A DNA stretch of 64,000 nucleotides, from positions 310,001 to 374,000 of the forward strand of contig WIXG01000001.1 of the NCBI GenBank assembly GCA_009869945.1, read 5' to 3'. The DNA is from Mesaphorura yosii. Its lineage: Eukaryota; Arthropoda; Collembola; Poduromorpha; Tullbergiidae. The notes under the pieces are model-generated. The model was given only the letters and a program-made list of their open reading frames with translations, ran no database searches and had not been told where the DNA came from. Of the stretch, positions 27,660 through 40,958 are shown in pieces; positions within the stretch are counted from its first letter, which is position 1, and every line of letters begins with the position of its first letter. Both the position numbers and the translations under genes were made by a program.

Positions 27660-30400
27660 TCAGATGGTTTGTTTCTGGTCGTGGGATTAATTTGTGCAAT
27701 AATGAAAAACACCTCTGCGAACAAGCGCGAGCCAAGAGTCCTCGAACCTTTAAGGAAATGTCAACCAGTATCTTCACAAGTTCTGTTTATCTTTCCTTCT
27801 CCAGTTTATTCTTTTGAGACTAATGAGGGCTTCTATTCAAGAATCAAGCTCTACGCTCATCGCTATGCAACTTTTGCCAACTTTGGCTCACATTTCACCT
27901 GAGGACTTTCTCCCGGCAAGGCAAAGGGCGGCTCGCAAAGTTGAGTTGAGAAGAAAGTTTTACTTTAACAACTCAAGTAGAAAGTTATGCGAAATGAATG
28001 AATTTTGCAGTTGTGCTATAAGTTGAGCGTTAACCGACGGCCTGAATCCCGGGGAGCATTCAATTAAATGATTATTTATGCACAGATAAACACGAATAAA
28101 TTTTAATAACTCAAGTTCCGGCCTCATTTGAATACACGCTGCATAATTTTCAGGTTGGACAAATTGCAAAGGGCCAACTTCGAGCATAAACAAGAAAATA
28201 TAAAAGTAAGACAACGAATAAATTCATGTCTTGGCCCTTTTGGACAGCGGATGATTAAATTAACAAGTCCACATCACTGCTTGAGATAAGGAACAATTCT
28301 CGAGAATTATAATGAGTACGACTGAACAAGGGTTGAGTCCTGAGTTGATTAGGCTCTGAGAAGAAGAATGAAACGTCATTTCATTAGTCCGTGGAAAGTT
28401 GTAATGCGCCACCAACGTCGAAATTATTACCCAGAATTTGTCATACACGACAAGTTACGACCTCCATAACTTGTCTAACGTCTTCCTACGTGCCGTGCTG
28501 AGGAAAATCCAGGTTCAACTTGGCGCTGCTCCACTTCCATCGTCCCAGTCTGGCCTAATGAAGCAAGAGCAAAGTGTGCGCACAAGAAATTCACGAGAAA
28601 TTAAATCATCTAGAAACTGTACGCAATAATAATATGAAGTATGGGCTTCCGCTCCGCTTGGCTGAGTCGAGTCAAGTCAATTCCCTTCCATTTGAAAGAA
28701 ATCAACGAAGCAAGCCTGAACTGGAACTGGCATTTTCAAAGGAGAACTTGGTAAATTAGAATTTCTGAAGTGGTGGGTCTAGCACAGCACAACACAATAT
28801 TGAACGCGTAAAATAATACACTCACGGTCTCCAACTCCAGTATTCCAACATATCCCAACATATACCGCCATGAGGTAGTGCTTTCATTCAGGTTCACTGC
28901 ACAAGGTTCGTCCGACCAAGATTTCCACAGCTGAAGGAAGTGCTCATTGTGTTTCTTTCTTAATTTAATAACGCACTGTAATAATCAGAGCGATCTTGCT
29001 TTCTCCCGGCCTAAGTTTATGATAATTGCACGAGTACGATTGTTAATGTCACAAGAAGAATTCGGAAACTGTGGTTGGATCTCTGCTTTAGGTCGACTGA
29101 GTGCTTGCTCTCTGCCTTGTCAACCCCTTCTTCATAAAGTACAAGTACATTTTCTACCCTACTACCCTGACTACCCTTGTTTCATAGCTTGATCTTAATC
29201 TACAAGAAAGAAATCGGTATTGCTTGGCTTGCTTTGGCTTTTACTGATTTCACCCTTCCGTTTTCCGCCTTCTGGAAAACAATAAAAAAGGAGACAGGAG
29301 AAAGAATCACATAAATTCACAGAACCACCTCATATTTTCTGCAAAAAATGTATCCTTGGGAATGGCTTTTGGGGAACAACTGCATCTATTTGCATATGCC
29401 TCCGATCTCTGATTTCTTCAAGTTCAGGCTTTCTGTGTACATAAAAGAAACTCGGCATTTCAGGAGAAAGAGGAGAAAAATGGTAAATGGTTCTTGATTG
29501 TATAAATCTTGGATTACAAAACGGAGCGTTTTGTTCTCGTGCCTTTAATATTTTATAAATTTCTCTGTGAGTTCGAGAAGAGCTTGAATTTCATATTGGA
29601 CGAGCAAGCGACTATGAAAAATTTCTTATTAAGAAAATATAGGGAATTAATGTGACAGCTTTGAAATTATTCCAGCTTAACATTCTAATACTCGAATCAT
29701 AAATCGCGATCTCAGGATGAAAGGAGGCAAAATCCGTGCGAAAATTGAATTTATGCCTTTAGCTCTGGCATTTTCATCTGCCAGCGTTGTAAGCTTGAGT
29801 TCGTGAGGAGGACGGGTCGCAGGTGCATTCAGATTTAGAATCAACGCGAATTCAGTCGGAATAGCAAATGTGACCAGTGCAATGCAATCTAAATGCAAAA
29901 CAAGCTGCTCTCACCAGCTGAAATACAAGCGAAACAAGAGGCATGATGTATTAATTTGTTCCGAATTTGGAAATCAATGCAAAACACGATTTGCAAGGCA
30001 CAATAAAATCGGCTTTACTTTGACATTTTCTTCCCATGGCACAAATGGTGTCTCTCTAGACCCTCTACACTGGAAGTGTTCCTCACACGCAAGCGTCACG
30101 CAATCAGGACGAACTCATCTTTTGTGATGTGACATTTTAACAGCTCCACGCATTGTCGTCCGCGCCATCGTCTAGCGAAGGTGGTTAACCGCCATTTTGC
30201 ACAATGTCAAACGGAAATGTTTACTTTACTCAAGGGAATTGCACCTCCATCGCAGGATGTCCAGAAAATGATTGCAAAATTGGATTTGCCGGTTTGTTCT
30301 CATGTTGTGTTATTGATCGTGTCTTAAATGCCACCACGACCACGCTGGATTGAAGTTCGGACGCAACTAGAATTCCATTAACCTCTGACCTGCATGAAAT

Positions 30401-33400
30401 TGCTTTCGCAGTTCCGGTGCCCTTTCAGTTTAGAATTTTAGCTGCCACGTGCTGCGGTACGTGGCAGGGACATGGAATCCGAATGAATGGCATGGAATTT
30501 TTATTGCAACCTCTTCCTTGGACTTGGCACCGTCGACAGAACAGAAAAGTCAAATTTCCGGCACACCAATTTTATGTGTTTTAGGTTCGCAGAGAATTCG
30601 CACTGGTCATGAAAGCTGCTTCAGTTCATCTTCACTCTCTCTCGACGTGTACTGGTTGGGTCGTAAGGTGAATATTTTCACTCGACCAGATTTATTCGTT
30701 TTCTATCCGCCAAGCGACTGCCACGTTTTACGAGAAAATGAAAGAGGATGGAGGATGTTGTGGAATTTCACGGATGCTGCTGTCATTCAGCAATTCAGCA
30801 CCAGCGGTCTCACAGTAACCCAGATCCAAAGTGAGTGAGCGTATAAACCATCGGAATCGGAACGTAGGAGAAAAATGTGAAAATCTATTTCAATGGGCTG
30901 GAAGTAGAAAAATTGTACTGTTCGATAGACAAACACAAATAAAACGTGAAAGCGAAGAGGAGGAATGCAATAATAAAAGACGGCCATAGCCATTTTATAG
31001 ACTTTTCAACGTATTCGTACTCAGAAAGGAAAGTTCGACTCAGCTCGCAAGTTTCCTTGAGAAAAATATTTACTTGAGTCCAATTCCAAAGAAAGCAGCA
31101 GCAAGCTTAACGTCCTTCTTTTTATTATCATTTGTTACACAACACAAAAATATTTATTGGATTTTCTTCTTACGGCCTTCGTCTTTAAGGAATCGGGAAG
31201 TCCAATTCTAAATCATACACGAATTCGTTCACGAAACATTGCACAGGTTTATAATCCATTAATCCTTCCAAATGCCATCCCGCAGAAATGCAACTGGAGT
31301 CTGTCTGGTCTGGCATATTAGACATCGAATGGATTTCGCCAATAAGTCTTCCAGACGCTTACGCCGTAAAGAGTTGTAATTTTTGCAATTGCAGTGGATT
31401 CCTTTTGAATTTCTGTCAATATCCATGCCACACGTTGCAAGGAAAATCCCAAACCAGCTCAATTCGAAGCCTAATGTTCCGCTAAGGCAAGACATAGGAT
31501 GGTTGCTGGATGTGTCCACATAATTTTGGTAACTGTAAGACGTTACCCTTTCATAATCCGTCCGCTTTGGTGCCTTCCTGCTATTTTTTACTTGTCCGTT
31601 GTACTGTATGCAAAGGGTATCAAAGAACTCGAACAAATCATGTTTGGTTACGGTTAACGAGATTGGATGCGGGGTAAGATAACCCCCGCTGATGCATCGA
31701 ATAGCCTCAAGTTCTCTTTAGATTAAGCGAGCCCGGCTGGACGGATGGCTGCCTGCTCTAGTGACTCTTGTTGTTGTTACTCCGCAATCTCACCTACTAG
31801 TGAATACAAATAAGGTACGGCTGATCTCTGAAAGAATGTTCCACATTGTGTTTTCACATGAATTGAGACAATAATTGATTAAGACTATTCGTCGCGCTAG
31901 TGGAAATGTTGTATTCTTAATTTAACGAAGCATTGAGGCTTAGATCAAGAATCTCTGAGACTTTTGCGTATTTGTGACAACTACGAGGATACACCTATAG
32001 GGGTTACAATTTTTAATATACCGGAATGGAGACTGTTCTAATCCACTCTTATTTCCAGCATTCCAGTCAGTATCCAGATTTGATGTTGAATTATGTGAGA
32101 CGGTTTAAGGGACCCCAGCTCATTTAACTATTTATGTGTGCCCAGGGTCTGAAACTGTTCACAGGCGAATGGCTAATGGAATGCGGCGAGATGCGAGAAA
32201 CTTAAAGACAAAAAATTGAATTAGTGGCTTCGAAAATGAAAACGTCACTTAACCCATTAGCTCCTCTTAAATTTGTTAACCGATCAAATGAACAACGGAA
32301 CTTACGAAACGTAACATGACGATGATGACGGCGAGATGATGAGAGAATTTTTTGTGAGCCTGGCCGTGCATGTTTCCATGCACAAGTTCGATAATAGCAA
32401 AAAAACCAGGCTCAGCGCTCAGGCTTCGGTGTAGTACCGGCAGAAAGTGGTCCATGATTACATTTTACACGCTATTAGTCCACTTTGATTGAAGTCGGCA
32501 CAACTTTCCTTTCATCAAATCGTCGTCGCGCAGACGAAAACATGAGTCTTTCTTCTCTGATCAGGTAATTCAACGTGCAGGGCTGCGCGTCTACGTTTGC
32601 AATCTTAAAAAATGTGGATATAAATCTTCTTTTTGCTAACTTTTCTCATCTTCCAGGCACCTCATCATCATCACCAGGCAGATCTCCTCGTCATCATCAT
32701 CATCGTGTTCGGCGCTCTATGTTCATGTTCTTTTTCATCATTATAATCCGTTTTCTATTCAGCCGTCCGCGTCTGGTTCTTGCCTCTCGTTACATTTCAA
32801 CGCGCGTGAATTAATGCCGAATTTCTGAACGCGCCGTATAATGGGAACCAATTCTAATTTCTGATCCTTTGAGTTTTGAGTTCCTGTGCCATGATTTTGT
32901 GAGGTTGCGCTAAGCGGTACTCGTGAAGATGACGGTGAGAAATGGAAATGAGCCCAGGAAATCTTGCAGTCTCATTCGAATCGGGTCAGCGACTTCTGTG
33001 TAAGAACGCATCTGCGTAAGGCTCATTTTGTAAGTTGGCTTGAGGGAGCAGTTTAATTACTTGATATAATAAGATAAGGTGAACGACGTTGAGAGCTAAA
33101 TTCAAGTTAATGCTCAATGTTTCCATTTAACGGTGCATGTCATAATCCACAATCTCGATTACTGTGAACCAAATTGTGGCTATAAGTGACACTTAAAATT
33201 GCAAAGTTTGGAGTCGCCGTTAAATGTTTTGACCCCGTGAATCCTAATCATCGTTCGATTTCAAGGCTGCGGGAGTTGGAAATGGTGCCACTGACATGCC
33301 TGCGTACTTTTCTTCATTTCTATTCCGATCAGGAGCAGAGATTCAGAGAATAACCTGGAAAGAAGCTTCTTCATTGAGCGGGAGTGAGCGTGGACCACCC

Positions 33401-36400
33401 ACCCAATCGTAGGTTAAATACAGAGGCAGAATCAAGAAGCAGTTTCTTGATTGACAATTATTATTAACCCCAGGCAAGCAGAACGCAAACTGCTGCTGGA
33501 GAGCCCAGCGTAGCAGAGAGTAAAAGACGATAAAAGAAAATGACTGACACTAAATAAATAATAAAAATCTTAAATAGTGCATGCATGCAAGCATGCGTGC
33601 TACCGCTGATTACATTACAAAGTCGGGCCGAGGGACGTGATCGCATGCATGTAGCCATCAGCTGTCTATTTAATATTCACACAGCCACGCTGATGTGGCT
33701 CAGCTCGTCATCTGTTGCGCTCGGTTCGTTGATGAACTTCATTGTTGACTGACTTTAAAGTGGTAGTCAGACGCAGACTTCGTTACCGAAGATACGTAAG
33801 GCAAGACAAAGGGTCCAAGTCCAACTCTTGAATTCCTCACATTCTCACATTTCGCAGAAGGCAGTCTGAGAAAAGCAAAAGCACAAAGACATCAATCAAT
33901 TTATTTCACTCTTCACAATAATTCTTCTTCCACCACTTTCCATCAGCCGACCCGTGGAAATCAAGAGATGAAATGGGCGAAAGTGGAAACGAGACAATAG
34001 CACTCTTGGGAAGTAAATTTCCCGTATTACTTTTCTACAAAAATTTCCCCCTTGCTTTCTGATGCTTCTTTTGTGCCGGTCGCGGAAGGAAGGAGAAGTT
34101 GACAGAAATAAAAAAGAATGCCACGCGATGGGAAGTTCAATGATCAAAGTAAAATACAATAGCCTGACAAAAAGTTGGAGTGCAGTGAAGAAGGGAAACT
34201 TTTGGGGTGGATGCGGGATCTCATCTGATCCGGCTTGGTGTATTGTTTCAAAGGAATTATGTTCTTGACCATCAACAAAATGTAAAAAATGGTTCTGATC
34301 TGATCAGTGCAAGTGCAACGAATGCAAGGAGAAATGCTAGTCCAATCTTTCACGGATAGATGAAGGAATCATCGATTTGCAACTGACAAGCAAGCGAAGA
34401 GAACCAGCAACATTCGCGAATTTCTATCCACAACACAACGAGGACACAAGGGAGATATCGGAGAGATCAAGTGATAGCGAATAATAGGAATCGGAATGCT
34501 GTAATTAATCTTCCATCCCTCGACTTGCTCGATTTCCACCTACAACACTGCAACCGTTTACTACCGATACTAGTGAAAGCATGATTACACTTTATGAAGA
34601 TTTCCGAAGATTTAAAGAGGCATGAAAGCTGGAGAAGACGCTAAAGCTAAATTGGCTGGTTGACTTAAAAATTACGTCATTCAGCTCAACTGGAAATTAC
34701 TTTCTGGCTGGAGATGATAGTTCGGTAATCCTGCTGGCTCTGGACTTAATCCTCTTCACTGATTTGGAAATGAAAAACGTGACATTAAAAATTGCATTAA
34801 GCCTTTGAATTGTCCCTTTCTGCACTCTTCACGTCGAGCCGAAGCCCACTCTGCTGGTAGCATCGGAAATCCATTGTGTAGTTCTGGAAATTGTGAATTA
34901 AGTATTTGTCACCACATCATCACTTGAAAGTTGGAAAGGTTTGACACAACGAAAGCTTTCAATGGAGCGCCGTGGGTTTGGCTATAAGTATAGGAGAAAG
35001 CATAACTTGAAACCGAATGGAGCAGTTCATAAAATTGTGAATACGGAGATTAGAAATTAGGAAAAAATGGCCGCTAGAATGGTTTCAACTCTTCGAAATT
35101 CACTCAGGAAGTGTATCAAACTTTGGATTGGATGGCAGTACCCTTTCGCCTCATCTCTCATGCGGAAATTATTGGTTTCAAGAACCTAAAGCAAACAATG
35201 TACCTTGGCTGCAATTAAGGAGGAGTTTAATTGTTCTCTACTTCCCCGTACGCACCAAATTCACATACGTAAAGCGTACCTTAAAGCTGATTTCCAGCAC
35301 CCTAAAGCTCCAGCTGGCTCGATGTCTTATTGCTCTCGTAATTTGATTTCCTTCTCCTTTCTTTTTTTAATTTGATTTGATTTCTTTCGTTCTGCCCTCT
35401 GTTTGTTTTAGGTAAGAACGTAATGCTGGTGTTCAGTGCAGCGCAGCACAAATGCTCCGAGTGAATCAAATCATATAATTAGATTACAATTTACTCTCTC
35501 ATTTACAATACCATCGGTCTTACGCTCTTCTTGTGTAATTGTCTTATTTTCTTTTGTCTCGGCTCACATCTGTGCCCTGCGCTATGCTGTAGGAAATGAA
35601 CTTCTTCACTGTGGTGCAATGAGCATCCGTCATGAATTGATTACATGTTTCACGATCACGATGCAATACTCCTGGAAACAGATACACGAATACGGCGCAA
35701 GTTTCCCATTATTATAGCACCTTTTCTATTATTAGTATCAAGAACAAGACCAAAATCCTCCCGAAGGTTATTTATTTACTTTTTGGGACTAAAGCCTATC
35801 ATTATAGTCTCTGGTTTGAATCACTGAGGAAAGAGGAACAAACCGAAATTGTGATACAATTATATTATCACCCTATCATTTTCTCTTGGATCTTCACTCG
35901 TCATTCCATTAGAATTCAACAATCCTTTCTGTAAGTAATGAATGAGTCGAGAGGAGAAATCGAATCCAGACAATCTAGATCATTTGCAGTAAATTTAAAA
36001 GGCGTGATACACATTTTAGCGACCCATTTGCGCTGACGTTGTATAAACTGAAACTTGAGAAAACTAGATATACAGTCTCGGCATAAATAGCACGAAAGGA
36101 TCTTCGAGTCCAGGATCTAATGTTCTGGAATAGAGTGTTGTGTAAGTAAAATCCACTCCAATTTGTTGGTTAATTCATCAAATTTGTCGTTAATTACAAT
36201 TTTCAAGGCTCCAGAAGTGAAGATGCGGAACCCGTCAGAGTTGATTTATAGTTCGCCAACTGATTCCTGCGTTGTGAATCATGCGTGGACACAACTTTCG
36301 ATGGGATGATAATTGCTCCACAAGTTCTAAGGTAGATGTGGACTGGATTACGATATCTTGATCTGCGCAGCGTTGAGCGGAACAGGGGAATTAGTTGGCA

Positions 36401-39400
36401 AGAGGAATTGCCTAGATTAAGTTAAGTTATGCCCTTGGTAGCGGTATAGTGGTGGTACTGCTACACCTTTGGACCGGGCTCTGAAGGGCTTCCGAATTGA
36501 TGGATTCTCCTGCAAGATGGAATGTGTTAATGAAGGAAGACATGAACGAGGGGAAGTAGCAATTAGTTCCAAATGCAACTGCAGCAGTTCCCTGTACGGG
36601 AGAAACTTTTGAGGAAGATCAAGTTGTCAGTAGCTTTTGCTAGCACGGTATCTCGAACGAATTTTCGTGAATTATTAGCAAACTGAACCTCTTGGGATGG
36701 AGAGAAAGTCATGCGTTTTATTACTCCAAGTTAACTGAAAATCAATAGCAATTTGAGCCGGACGGGCAAATTATGAATTCGCGTCACATTTTTAAAACTT
36801 CATAAGCGCATAAATTATCATGTCTGGGATTCTCGCGCAATAACAACCGACTTATTGCTTTCTTTGCGCTCCACTCTGGCCATTGTTAGTATTGGTACGA
36901 GCGCAGTTTCCCTTGTCACCTTAAATCTTTATAATATGCAAATTATATATTTTAATATGTCGTTTGTCGTTTTTATGAACCGGGCTATTCGATAATGTCG
37001 GCAGGGACATTTCTATATTCACATTCGCAATTCGTAGTGCGTAAGTTCGGGCTCTTATTACATTATTATTGTTCAAGCGTCTGGATTATTGTCTCCCATA
37101 ATTCTATTTTATCTCTCAGTGAGTCTCCATCATCTGCCGTTGCTGGAACAAATGCCAGGCTAAGCGGCAGTTCAGACGAGCTCGAATCTAAAATGGATTA
37201 ATGTCCCATTAACTCTGTCTGCTGAGGGCTGAATGGATCAATGACTTCCACTTGCCAACCGAGAATGTGACAACGCAGCGCAGTTTAAAATTGCCTGGCA
37301 TTATGAGATTTAATGCGTGAATTATGACAAAATTACTATTAAAACCGACAGTATTCGAGGCGTAAAGAATATGCCTCAATAAAAATTTGGTAGCAGCATC
37401 TTTAGAGTTGATGATCTCGTCTTCATTTTCTCAGAAAGGTTCGCGACAGCTTCCAGTGACGTGACATCAAAGAAAGGACAGCAGAAAGTAGAATGTAAAA
37501 ATTCGACGGCGAACTACGGTTTTGGGGGCACACTTGATACAAATTCGATAACCGACACATGTTTGATGGCTCGATGTGAATGCAAATTCAATCAACTGAA
37601 CAGAATAAAGCATTTACCAATTTCCGTACCAGAATTTCATCCTCCCGGTGCAAAATTGAATTTAAAATCTTGCTACAAGATAATTGACGCGGAAGAACTT
37701 GCTGAATAGCACTTGTAAGAATAGTATTCAGGAGCACGATATATAAATTGAATTGTTCCGAATTCAAGTGTTAAAAATATGTGACAAGCGACAAATATGC
37801 AAGAATTCGTAAAAATTGTCCGATAATGAACTTATTTTGTTCTCTTATTCGCTGTCATTCAAAGTTGTCGCAAATGATCTAAAGTTACGACCGATTCACA
37901 TCATGCATGTCATACAGGCGAAAGGAAAGTCGCAAGTCTCGCAAGTGTGTCGCGTAGCAGAGAGTTGTCCACTTCATTCGCCGGCGTTAGTTCATTTTAA
38001 AAATATGGTTTTTATGCGCGTTGTTCATGCCAGTTCTGCAGAGCCGGGTGAATTAACTTCATCAGTTATGACACATTAAATGCAAGTATCATTAGGTTCC
38101 GCAAGGCAGCCACTTCCACCACGCTTGGCTAACTTTGGTCTAGTGCGACCCACGGGCACTGATTTTGCATTTGAAAAGCACAGGCATGGCAGCTCATTTT
38201 ATTATCCGCAATTTCTCAGCGTCAGAGCCGGCTGTCGAGTCGACTAATCCGCAGTTTGAATGATGGGACACGAATTTCCATCAGGGCCCTAAGAAGAACA
38301 GACTGCTTGCTTGCTTCGTGTAGATGCATTGTCTAAAATATACCAGTCCGCATCCGCAAGCAAAATATTTCGCCAGAGTAAGTTAGACCTTAAGCTAGTT
38401 GCAAAATCCCAGCAATACTTCAAGTTTATTTGGGTCAGTCATTTAAGTAACGTGCACGGCCCAACATAAATTCTACAAATATTTTGCAGGCAAGCCACCA
38501 ATTTATGCATGGCATAAATTTTGCGCGATTCATTGCATATTTAGCACGATCGTGTATGAGTTATTACATGCATCACGGAATTCCTGCAAATTCTGTATAT
38601 GTTTTGACTCCGAATCGGGCTGTAGCTCCAAAATCAGATGTGGAGCCAAGTTGAGGATGGAGACAAAATTGTCAATGTTAACAAAGAATGGCAATATGAG
38701 TGATGGAAGAGGGTGTTGGTGTTAGAGAGACTTTCTCCGAACCAGCGAGCGGATAATTCTCTTTGCAGCTCAGAGTCGGCTAATTACATCCTTTTCCCCT
38801 TCATTGAGCCGGCTGAGTACACAAAACACAAAGGAAAAGAGTGTTTGATGCGCGCGCCTTCATTAACACACTTCTCACTCCTTCAACTCCTTTGGTGTTG
38901 ATCTTACCAATTTTTCCTCGCCAAATCCTTCTCTTCTCTCCGCTCTCACCCTCGCCTCGCCTGTCGTCATCTGATTTTCCTACTGCTCTCACTGCTGCAT
39001 GGTGCGGGTTGTAATTTTCACAGCTTTTCAACCCGTCTGTCGCCGTCGTCACCCTTCACATGCAAATACTCTTTACCGACTTTATTACTGGGCTTAGAAG
39101 TAAGCATCCACAGCATAACGAACGAACAATTTGATTACAGTACGCCCGTTCGTTCGATCCACAGAGTATGAATTTAAGTTTCGGATTTTTACTCGAGTTC
39201 TTTAATTGGAAGCTGTCAAAAAAGAATGACAAAATCTTTTCGCCTTTCTGTCGTGTGGTTTCAAATTCTGTTTTTTCTGAAACTTCGGAAGGGGAATCTG
39301 GGAATGCGATTAGCGATTAGAGCAGAAAACGGAAATTAACAAATCAATTTATCGCACTTCGCCAATGCTGCTACGCGTTTCCAGATTCAATAATTTAGTC

Positions 39401-40395
39401 CCTCACCCTTCTTCGCCACAGCTTGCGCATTCATTCTTGTTCTACCCTGCCTACGCGCATACAGAATTTACAGAATACAGACCTGTACCCTCTTTTGTTC
39501 TGTAATTGTAATTGCATAACGATAACAGATTCCGGCTTCATTTTTCTTTTGTCCATCAAGTCGTCATAGCCTGTCTCTAATTTCCCACAATTGGTTCAGA
39601 TTGCCGGTCTTTTGTTAACTGAATTAAATTTAGAACAGCATGAAAGGGCGTACAGGATTTTCGCATATTTGAAAGTTGTTGGGCCAGGCTAGTAATCATC
39701 ATCAGCAAGTTCTCAAAGTCCAAAAGCAAGTTCAAGATTAACCAATTCAATGCGACTTGTCGTACGTCCATTTATAAGCAAGCCTGAGACTGCACTCGCT
39801 AAATTATGTTGTCGGAGTCTCATAAATACTTCGCACGGTCTCAAGGAATAGGCTGCTACTACGGAATAAGTTATCGTAAATAAGGTTCTGAACCCTTCCC
39901 TTCCATCCACCCCCCGTGTTCTGACCGTTGGTGTTTGCCAATTGCAGTTCGAAGCGCACGGTCAACCTCGAAAGGAAAGAAGAATTGAAGTTGGAGTACA
40001 ATTTGATGTGTTTATATACCTTCCATCGCATTACATTGCGCTGGGAAATGCAATACTGCACCACGACAAGAATCCCGTGCGGATGGAAACCTGAGTGATA
40101 AATGAGACACACAAGCTGTTATCCGATGAGGTACAAATAGGAAATGCAATGTAAAAGCAGGCAAGCAGGCGACCTAGAGCAAAGACTTGGGGTTGGGGAA
40201 GGTGGGTAGAAAGATGGACCGGTCGTAAAGATAATGCAGGGAAAGCTTAGCCGGACTTTTCTGACTTGGCAGCGGTACGTTTGCACGAGACGTCTATCGA
40301 ATTTATACTTATTTCTCCTGGGATGCAAATACGGATCTCGAAGTTCGTAATACATTATCAACCTTGTTGATTCTGTATTTTGTTTCCTCATCTCG
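30401..40395. other. gene-poor region with isolated candidate exons
   Basis: No gene was recognised. A splice-bounded open segment at 30585-30830 is the best candidate exon (separate entry). CAT-type trinucleotide runs occur at about 32662-32705 and GCATGC-rich DNA near 33580-33602. An ATG at 36995 is followed by a GTAAGT donor at 37041. The rest shows no supported feature. Confidence 0.55.
30585..30830 (+). CDS. candidate isolated internal exon, unknown protein
   Basis: The segment is bounded by a pyrimidine-rich acceptor ending in TTTTAG and by a GTGAGT donor, is 246 nt long and is open in one frame. Both ends fall after the first base of a codon, so it could be skipped without shifting frame. 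The encoded 81 or so residues contain two cysteines and several aromatic residues but match no domain I know. It could be one exon of a large gene with long introns, or chance. No partner exons could be linked to it. Confidence 0.25.
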
Positions 40396-40896
40396 CATCA
40401 TTCCAAAGCAGATCCAGAGTATTTGGTCGCGGATGCGGACAAGATTGCTGAAATTGTATCTTCGGACCGCGATGGTTCGAGCAAAATGAAGAAGGATTAC
40501 AGGCCATGGCCTTAAATCTCCGCCGTGGATTGGCTAATTTACTGGACTTTAGCATTAAATTCATTGGAAGTAAGAGCACACGCGGAAACACCGAAATTTC
40601 TGGACTTCAACAAGGAGAACTGCTTAAAGAAAAGAATTTGCCTTATTGGTTCAGAGTTTTGGTCGACTGGATTGCTGGAATTTAGCTGCAAAACATGCAA
40701 TAGTGTCCCTCACAAATTATCCGATAACGAACAAACTGTTAATTTAATATACGTAAGAGCTGACTGTATTGAAAGTTTTTGCGACGTTAAATGTGGGACA
40801 CGGCCTTCAATGCAAATGAAGAAGAATGAGAAAGGTAAAGGTCATTTTGATTTAGTGGACGAAGAGACGAAGACGAAGATGGTTATAAACACATAA
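40396..40896 (+). CDS. hypothetical open segments, same frame, one stop between
   Basis: Two open segments lie in one frame: about 40396-40512 ending at TAA 40513-40515, and 40525-40896. Neither has a usable ATG: the second would begin with GTG, and its first ATG is far inside. The translated second part is mixed in composition with six cysteines, several in C-x2-C or C-x4-C spacing, and looks more protein-like than the desert frames. A branch-point-like CTAAT and an AG at 40551-40552 could start an exon. I do not recognise the product. It may be an exon of an unresolved gene, a decayed gene, or chance. Confidence 0.25.
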
Positions 40897-40958
40897 ACTA
40901 GAATATTCTAACTTTAGTGTATTGACAAGTTATAATGAACGATGGTCGCAGCTTCGTC

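Larger units (their letters stand above)
20001..30400. other. gene-poor region, no recognisable gene
   Basis: No family motif was found in any frame. The 139- and 143-codon open frames at 22549-22968 (+) and 23028-23459 (-) are the longest and look random in composition. The region holds several TGCAATGCA-type words and two perfect 16-bp palindromes (25801-25816 and 27644-27659). Nothing else stands out. Confidence 0.6.

Noticed and set aside
40525-40896. Reading the start of this frame as a signal-peptide methionine
   Set aside because: The first codon is GTG, not ATG, so the apparent signal peptide is not a credible initiation site.
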